Source: Castellaniella sp049673105 (GTDB taxonomy: Bacteria > Pseudomonadota > Gammaproteobacteria > Burkholderiales > Burkholderiaceae_B). From it: a stretch of 64,000 bases of DNA. The notes under the pieces were generated by a model. That model searched no databases. It had not been told where the DNA came from and was given only the letters and a program-made list of their open reading frames with translations. Shown one piece after another: positions 59,252-64,000 of the stretch. The number at the start of each line of letters is the position of its first letter. The first letter of the stretch is position 1. The position numbers were made by a program, and so were the translations under genes. Location of the stretch: positions 62,001 through 126,000 of the forward strand of contig NZ_JBATXG010000032.1 in NCBI RefSeq assembly GCF_049673105.1. Direction: 5' to 3'.

Positions 59252-61084
59252 ATGTGTGGCATCGTCGGCGCCGTGGCGCGTCACAATATCGTTCCCATCT
59301 TGCTGGAAGGTCTGCGCCGTCTGGAATACCGCGGCTACGATTCCTGCGGGGTGGCTGTGCATACCGGCACCGGCCTGCTGCGGGTGCGCAGCACCCAGCG
59401 TGTGGCGGAACTGATCGCCCAGGCGGACCAGGACAATGTCCAGGGGCTGACGGGGATTGCACACACGCGCTGGGCCACGCATGGGGCACCCCTGACGCAT
59501 AACGCGCATCCGCATTTCTCCGGTCCGGACGGCGGTGCGCCGCGCATCGCGCTGGTGCACAACGGCATCATCGAAAATCATGATGCGCTGCGGGCGGAAC
59601 TGCAGGCGGCAGGCTATACCTTTCATAGCCAGACCGATACCGAAGTGATCGCCCACCTGGTGGACCACCTGTACGATGGCGACTTGTTTGCCGCCGTTCA
59701 GCAGGCCACTCGGCGCCTGGAAGGCGCCTACGCCATCGCCGTATTCTGCGCTCAGGAACCTCATCGCGTGGTCGGCGCTCGCCAGGGGTCTCCGCTGGTG
59801 GTGGGCTGCAGCGAGCAGGGCAACTACCTGGCGTCGGATGCGCTGGCGCTGGCGGGCACGACGGATCAGATCATGTATCTGGAAGACGGCGACGTGGTGG
59901 ACTTGCAACTGTCGCGCGTCTGGGTCAGCGACGCCCAGGGCCAGCCAGTCGAGCGGGCCGTGCATACCGTTCAGGCCCACACGGGCGAGGCCGAACTGGG
60001 TCCCTACCGCCATTTCATGCAAAAAGAAATCTTCGAGCAGCCGCGTGCGGTGGGCGACACCCTGCAGGGGATCGACGCCATCATGCCGGAACTGTTCGGC
60101 GATGGCGCCCACGGGGTGTTCAAATCCATCGATCGGGTGCTGATCCTGGCCTGCGGCACCAGCTATTACGCCGGCCTGACGGCGCGCTACTGGATCGAGT
60201 CGATCGCCGGGATCCCCGTCAACGTCGAAATCGCCAGCGAATACCGCTACAGGACCAGTGTGCCCGATCCGCGCACTCTGGTCGTGACCATTTCCCAATC
60301 GGGCGAGACCGCCGATACCCTGGCTGCCCTGAAGCATGCCCGCAGTCTGGGCATGGATCACACCCTGACCATCTGCAACGTCGCCACCAGCGCCATGGTG
60401 CGCGAATGCAAGCTGGCCTTCATCACCCGCGCAGGGGTGGAGATCGGCGTGGCATCCACCAAGGCTTTCACCACTCAGTTGACGGCCCTGTACTTGCTGA
60501 CTCTGGCGCTGGCCCAGACGCGAGGGCGGCTGGATGATGCCGCCGAGCAGCAGGCCGTCAAGTCCCTGCGTCACCTGCCGGTGGCTATTTCCGCCGTGTT
60601 GGCTCTGGAACCGCAGATCATCGCCTGGGCCGAGCGCTTCGCCAGCAAGGAACACGCCTTGTTCCTGGGGCGCGGCATGCACTATCCCATTGCACTGGAA
60701 GGCGCATTGAAGCTGAAGGAAATCAGTTATATCCACGCCGAGGCCTATCCCGCCGGCGAGCTGAAACACGGCCCGCTGGCGCTGGTGACCGACGCCATGC
60801 CGGTCGTCACCGTAGCGCCGCATGACGAACTGCTGGAGAAACTCAAGTCCAATATGCAGGAAGTCCGTGCACGCGGCGGGGAACTCTATGTCTTTGCCGA
60901 CGCCGATTCGCAGATCGTGGGCGCGGAAGGGATGCACGTCATCCGCCTGCCTGAACACTATGGCAAGCTGTCCCCGATCCTGCACACGGTGCCACTGCAA
61001 TTGCTGGCGTACCACACGGCCTGCGTCAGGGGCACGGACGTGGATAAGCCGCGCAATCTGGCGAAGAGCGTGACGGTGGAATAA
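59252..61084 (+). CDS. glmS: Glutamine-fructose-6-phosphate aminotransferase GlmS
   Basis: GlmS makes glucosamine-6-phosphate for murein and lipopolysaccharide. It starts MCGIVGAVARHN with the catalytic Cys2 (mature residue 1), has RLEYRGYDSCG, the GATase NGIIENHD, then two SIS domains (ILACGTSYYAGL, SQSGETADTLAALKHAR, STKAFTTQL) and the C-terminal DKPRNLAKSVTVE. Length 610. CAGGAG lies 8 bp before ATG 59252. No glmS ribozyme is present. Confidence 0.97.
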   Translation: MCGIVGAVARHNIVPILLEGLRRLEYRGYDSCGVAVHTGTGLLRVRSTQRVAELIAQADQDNVQGLTGIAHTRWATHGAPLTHNAHPHFSGPDGGAPRIALVHNGIIENHDALRAELQAAGYTFHSQTDTEVIAHLVDHLYDGDLFAAVQQATRRLEGAYAIAVFCAQEPHRVVGARQGSPLVVGCSEQGNYLASDALALAGTTDQIMYLEDGDVVDLQLSRVWVSDAQGQPVERAVHTVQAHTGEAELGPYRHFMQKEIFEQPRAVGDTLQGIDAIMPELFGDGAHGVFKSIDRVLILACGTSYYAGLTARYWIESIAGIPVNVEIASEYRYRTSVPDPRTLVVTISQSGETADTLAALKHARSLGMDHTLTICNVATSAMVRECKLAFITRAGVEIGVASTKAFTTQLTALYLLTLALAQTRGRLDDAAEQQAVKSLRHLPVAISAVLALEPQIIAWAERFASKEHALFLGRGMHYPIALEGALKLKEISYIHAEAYPAGELKHGPLALVTDAMPVVTVAPHDELLEKLKSNMQEVRARGGELYVFADADSQIVGAEGMHVIRLPEHYGKLSPILHTVPLQLLAYHTACVRGTDVDKPRNLAKSVTVE

Positions 61085-61110
61085 GCCCCATCCCGGCCTG
61101 AGCGTCCTGT

Positions 61111-61129
61111 CGCCGTCTTTCCGACGGCG
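61111..61129 (+). terminator. Terminator-like hairpin after glmS
   Basis: CGCCGTC / GACGGCG is a perfect 7 bp stem with loop TTTCC, 26 bp after the glmS stop. No T-run follows. The rest of the 273 bp to the IclR gene holds only the operator described next. Confidence 0.5.
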
Positions 61130-61320
61130 CAGCGGCGCCGGCCAGCTTTGCATTTCAAGCATCGACGACGCACGCTGTCCGCCGTCACCCTATCCCCTGT
61201 CTGCGGACGTCTCCCTTGCGCTAACGGCCTTCGCCGTGCAGCGGGTTCCTGGCCGCCCATACATCCCCCACCAGGAAAACCCCTAATTACAGGAACTGCA
61301 GCGCTCGTTAGACTGGCAAC

Positions 61321-61355
61321 GTTTAATACATTAACCGAGTTCAATATATTGAACT
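61321..61355. promoter_or_regulatory. Paired palindromic operators upstream of the IclR-type gene
   Basis: AGTTCAATATATTGAACT (61338-61355) is a perfect 18 bp palindrome. The related GTTTAATACATTAAC (61321-61335) lies just upstream, with centres about 18-19 bp apart. The first ends 2 bp before the ATG, so binding would block translation-start and promoter access. Likely autoregulation by the IclR protein. Confidence 0.7.
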
Positions 61356-61357
61356 TC

Positions 61358-62119
61358 ATGTCTATGGCTGATCAGGAAGACACCAGTAAAAGAGGTTCCT
61401 CGCGGGTCCTGGAACTCATCGAGTGGATGGCGCAACAGTCCGAACCGATTGCGCTCAGCGACGCAGTGCGCGATCTGGCGTGGCCGAAAAGCACCACTTT
61501 GCTTCTGCTGCGGCTATTGGTGCAGCGCGGCTACGCGCAGCAGGATGCTGATCAGCGCTATCTCTTGCAGCGCTTGCCGGGCGAGCCCTCCCTGGGGGCG
61601 CCGGCCTGGGGCACCGTGGTGCGGATGATTCGTCCGATTCTCGAAGAGGCAGTTGGTGCGACCCTGGAAACGGGGTGCATCGGAATACTGACAGTCGATA
61701 TGCGACTGCGTTACATCACAAAGGTGCTGGCGCACAGGGAAATCCGCTATGACCGTGATATCAGCCGCACGCGTATCCCGCACCAGACGGCCAGTGGTCT
61801 GACCTTGCTGGCTGGACTGGATACAAGCGACTTGAGTGCATATCTGGCGCAACTGAATGGCGCCGACAGCGCGCAGGTCGAGGCCATCCGCGTCAGCATC
61901 GAGCAGTCCAGAAAAGCGGGATGCACCATCAATCTGGAAGGTCACATCGAAGGCGCTGCGGGCGTGGCCGCCCCGATCATGAACTCGACCGGCAGATGCA
62001 TTGCTGCGCTCAATATCGCAGGCCCCCGCGAACGCATAGAAAAAAACCTTGATCAGATTTTAGAGGCGACCATCGACGCCGCTAGAAAAGCCAGCGATCT
62101 CATCGCGAAACGCTATTAG
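61358..62119 (+). CDS. IclR-family transcriptional regulator
   Basis: An N-terminal winged helix (SRVLELIEWMAQQSEPIALSDAVRDLAWPKSTTLLLLRLLVQRGY) is followed by the IclR effector domain (IRYDRDISRTRIPHQTASGLTLLAGL, and the final segment IMNSTGRCIAALNIAGPRERI). Length 253 from ATG 61358; 61364 is possible, and neither has a good ribosome-binding site. It lies 26 bp before an ABC importer gene, which it probably controls. The effector is unknown. Confidence 0.88.
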   Translation: MSMADQEDTSKRGSSRVLELIEWMAQQSEPIALSDAVRDLAWPKSTTLLLLRLLVQRGYAQQDADQRYLLQRLPGEPSLGAPAWGTVVRMIRPILEEAVGATLETGCIGILTVDMRLRYITKVLAHREIRYDRDISRTRIPHQTASGLTLLAGLDTSDLSAYLAQLNGADSAQVEAIRVSIEQSRKAGCTINLEGHIEGAAGVAAPIMNSTGRCIAALNIAGPRERIEKNLDQILEATIDAARKASDLIAKRY

Positions 62120-62145
62120 TCAGTTGAATCAGAGGAGACATAAGG

Positions 62146-63255
62146 ATGAAGAATTGGAAACTACGAGCGGCAACCCTCATGACGGCATCTGCCCTCATGG
62201 CGGCGGGCTCGCCGGCGCTGTCAGCTGATCTCCCGGATTACTATCCGGCTGATTATCAGCAATTGATTGATGCTTCAAAGAATGAAAACGGCCTCGTCAT
62301 CTATTCGAACGTTGCCGATTACAACTGGAAGCCCGTGCTGGACGGTTTCAAGAAAGTCTATCCTTGGATCAAGGTCGAGACATTGGATCTGGGTTCGGGT
62401 ACTGTCCATTCCCGTTGGGAAGCCGAAGCCGGCAGCCAGTCGCGCAGTGCGGACATCCTGGTGTCAGGCGCCAACGACCGCTGGGCCCGCTACGGCCTGG
62501 ACAGCAAGATGATGCAGTACCAGTCGCCCGAAATCAGCAAGCTGCCGGACTTCTCCGTACCGTATCCGGGCGTGTTCGTGATGTCCACGGACCCCCTGGT
62601 GATTGCATACAACACGGCCTTGCTGGCGGAAGGCAAACGGCCCACCGGGTTCTCGTCCTTGGTCAAAGCGGCCACGGATGATCCCGCAGCCTACAAGGGC
62701 CGCATCACCACATACGACGCAGCCAGGAACTCGTTCGGGCTGGCGTCCTGGTGGACCGTCCTGAACCAAAAGGGTGCGGAGGGCTGGGATAGTCTGAAGA
62801 AAATCGGTCCCATGATCCGGGGCGAAACGTCCGGCGGGACCATGAATGAAAAAATCGCCACCGGTGAATACCTGACCGGAGTCTACGTGTCCGGGATCAC
62901 GATTTTTCCGCGTCTGGATCAGCCGGGCGGAAAGATCCTCGGGTTTGCCTTTCCCGATGATGGTACGCCGGTCATGATGCGCGGCATGGGTATTCCGCAG
63001 AACACGGCCAATCCGAATTCCGCCAAGCTGATGGTCGACTATATCCTCAGTAAGGCGGGCCAGGAATTGATCGGGGCCGGCGGCTTGACGCCCTATCGCG
63101 AGGGCATCGATAGCACCAATGTGCGCTATACCTTCCAGTCGATTGCCGATCAGGTGGGCAAGGACAATATGATCATTGTCGGTTTCGACAAGGCGTTGAT
63201 CGATCAAGCGGAAGATTTCTCGAAGCAGTGGACTGCTGCCATGTCTGGCAAGTAA
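62146..63255 (+). CDS. Periplasmic substrate-binding protein of an Fe3+/organic-anion-type ABC importer
   Basis: The signal peptide ends at ALSAD. The mature protein resembles the type II, FbpA/PotD-like class: ENGLVIYSNVADYNWKPVLDGFKKVYPWIKVE, SRSADILVSGANDRWARYG and GGLTPYREGIDST. Length 369. AGAGGAG precedes the ATG. It is followed by a permease 59 bp later. Iron, 2-aminoethylphosphonate, polyamine and organic acid receptors share this fold, so the ligand is not assigned. Confidence 0.85.
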   Translation: MKNWKLRAATLMTASALMAAGSPALSADLPDYYPADYQQLIDASKNENGLVIYSNVADYNWKPVLDGFKKVYPWIKVETLDLGSGTVHSRWEAEAGSQSRSADILVSGANDRWARYGLDSKMMQYQSPEISKLPDFSVPYPGVFVMSTDPLVIAYNTALLAEGKRPTGFSSLVKAATDDPAAYKGRITTYDAARNSFGLASWWTVLNQKGAEGWDSLKKIGPMIRGETSGGTMNEKIATGEYLTGVYVSGITIFPRLDQPGGKILGFAFPDDGTPVMMRGMGIPQNTANPNSAKLMVDYILSKAGQELIGAGGLTPYREGIDSTNVRYTFQSIADQVGKDNMIIVGFDKALIDQAEDFSKQWTAAMSGK

Positions 63256-63314
63256 GTATCCGTCACCAGGGCCTATCTCTGCCGGGATAGGCCCATCTTG
63301 AAGATATACGTCCC

Positions 63315-64000
63315 ATGTCCAAATCTCCGTCAAAAGCAATGGATGCGCTTCCTGTGCGTCAATTGCGCGTCATGCCCTCCCGCTCGTCCCTCATTTTTTG
63401 GGTGGTAGCCTCGCTGACCGCAGTCCTGGTCCTCGGGCCCCTGGTGCCCATTGCTGCCCAAGCCCTGCTGGATAAGGCGCTGTACGTCGATACCGCAGTC
63501 CCTACGATCAACAATTTCTCCCGGCTGTTCACTGAAGCAGGCATGGGAGTCATTGCGCTCAATACGCTGTATTTTTCTTTCTTGACGATGGCGGTCGCTC
63601 AGATATTCGGGGCCGCGTCTGCCGTGCTGCTGGGGCGCACCGACCTGCCGGGCCGCCGTTGGATGGGCGAGATCATCCTGTGGCCGCTGTTCGTCAGCAA
63701 TCTGGTGATTGCCTTTGGCTGGTTCACCATGTATGGGCCTTCCGGCTTCTTTACGCTGGCTTTGCGTTCCTGGTTGGGGTTCGAGCCCTGGAATCTGTAT
63801 ACCTTGACCGGCATGGGCATCGTCGCCGGTCTGAGCCAGGCGCCGCTGACCCATCTGATGTGTATCGGGGCGGTGACCAGGGCTGATGCCCAGCTCGAAT
63901 CCGCTGCGCGGTCGGTCGGCGCCAGTCCCATGAGGGCTCTGTGGAGCGTAACCATCCCCATGATGCGTCCTGCCTTGATCTACTCCGCCGTGCTCAATTT
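63315..64000 (+). CDS. ABC importer permease, 3' end outside window
   Basis: An open frame from ATG 63315 to the right edge encodes the first ~228 residues of a BPD_transp_1 permease. A first membrane segment (SLIFWVVASLTAVLVLGPLVPIAA) is followed by a periplasmic loop, then several segments (NTLYFSFLTMAVAQIFGAAS, IILWPLFVSNLVIAFGWFTMYG). The conserved cytoplasmic EAA-type loop ESAARSVGASPMRALWSVTIP is near the edge. It is the partner of the preceding binding protein; the rest, and the ATPase, lie to the right. Confidence 0.9.
   Translation, partial: MSKSPSKAMDALPVRQLRVMPSRSSLIFWVVASLTAVLVLGPLVPIAAQALLDKALYVDTAVPTINNFSRLFTEAGMGVIALNTLYFSFLTMAVAQIFGAASAVLLGRTDLPGRRWMGEIILWPLFVSNLVIAFGWFTMYGPSGFFTLALRSWLGFEPWNLYTLTGMGIVAGLSQAPLTHLMCIGAVTRADAQLESAARSVGASPMRALWSVTIPMMRPALIYSAVLN

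Noticed and set aside
59237..61162. A 641-codon open frame on the minus strand opposite glmS
   Set aside because: glmS on the plus strand is unmistakable; the antisense product shows no family features.

Overview
The window looks like chromosomal DNA of a betaproteobacterium of the order Burkholderiales, most likely family Alcaligenaceae (Bordetella/Achromobacter/Castellaniella-like). The support is GC-rich coding sequence, the orders proS-ybgC-tolQRAB-pal-cpoB and dapF-DUF484-xerC, zapA followed by a 6S-like RNA, an S-adenosylhomocysteine riboswitch before ahcY, and LeuE/PCuAC/BMP-type genes typical of the group. The genus cannot be fixed from the sequence alone. I saw no tRNA, rRNA, transposase, integrase or CRISPR array.

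Layout. 1-7.5 kb: the end of a capsule-type polysaccharide export operon. It holds an outer-membrane export protein, a permease with a long extra N-terminus, an ATPase-like protein that has lost its nucleotide-binding motifs, an inner-membrane adaptor, a TPR protein fused to an acyltransferase-like domain, and a secreted family 1 polysaccharide lyase. 7.5-19.8 kb: a cell-wall amidase, a BON lipoprotein, an Aer-like chemoreceptor, ahpC-ahpF behind an OxyR-like site, a LeuE exporter, a complete BMP-type nucleoside ABC importer, a thioesterase and a PCuAC copper protein. 19.8-26 kb: alpha/beta hydrolase and the Tol-Pal operon on the minus strand. 26-31.4 kb: proS, rppH, a coiled-coil gene, zapA, 6S RNA, a SIMPL protein, lgt and a small cytochrome c. 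31.4-35.3 kb: msrA, then zur diverging from znuCBA across a perfect Zur palindrome. 35.3-39.8 kb: xerC, DUF484, dapF and two lipid A-type acyltransferases. 39.9-51.3 kb: a methyl-cycle region (metK, ahcY with SAH riboswitch, metF, 5-formyl-THF cyclo-ligase), split after metK by a TetR-controlled RND efflux operon. 51.3-58.3 kb: soluble lytic transglycosylase, cca, murI, a MidA-like methyltransferase and a DEAD-box helicase with a long leader. 58.6-64 kb: an Lrp regulator diverging from glmS across three phased palindromes, then an IclR regulator and the start of an Fe/organic-anion-type ABC importer that runs off the window.

How the genes work together. Several units form coherent modules: envelope integrity (Tol-Pal, lgt, lipid A acyltransferases, murI, glmS, amidase, transglycosylase), SAM recycling (MetK makes SAM, AhcY removes SAH under SAH control, MetF supplies methyl-THF), zinc supply (Zur-ZnuABC), and peroxide defence (AhpCF). 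The most unusual locus is the export operon at the left edge. Its permease, pseudo-ATPase, TPR-acyltransferase and lyase do not match a textbook group 2/3 capsule locus, and no glycosyltransferase is visible in the window.
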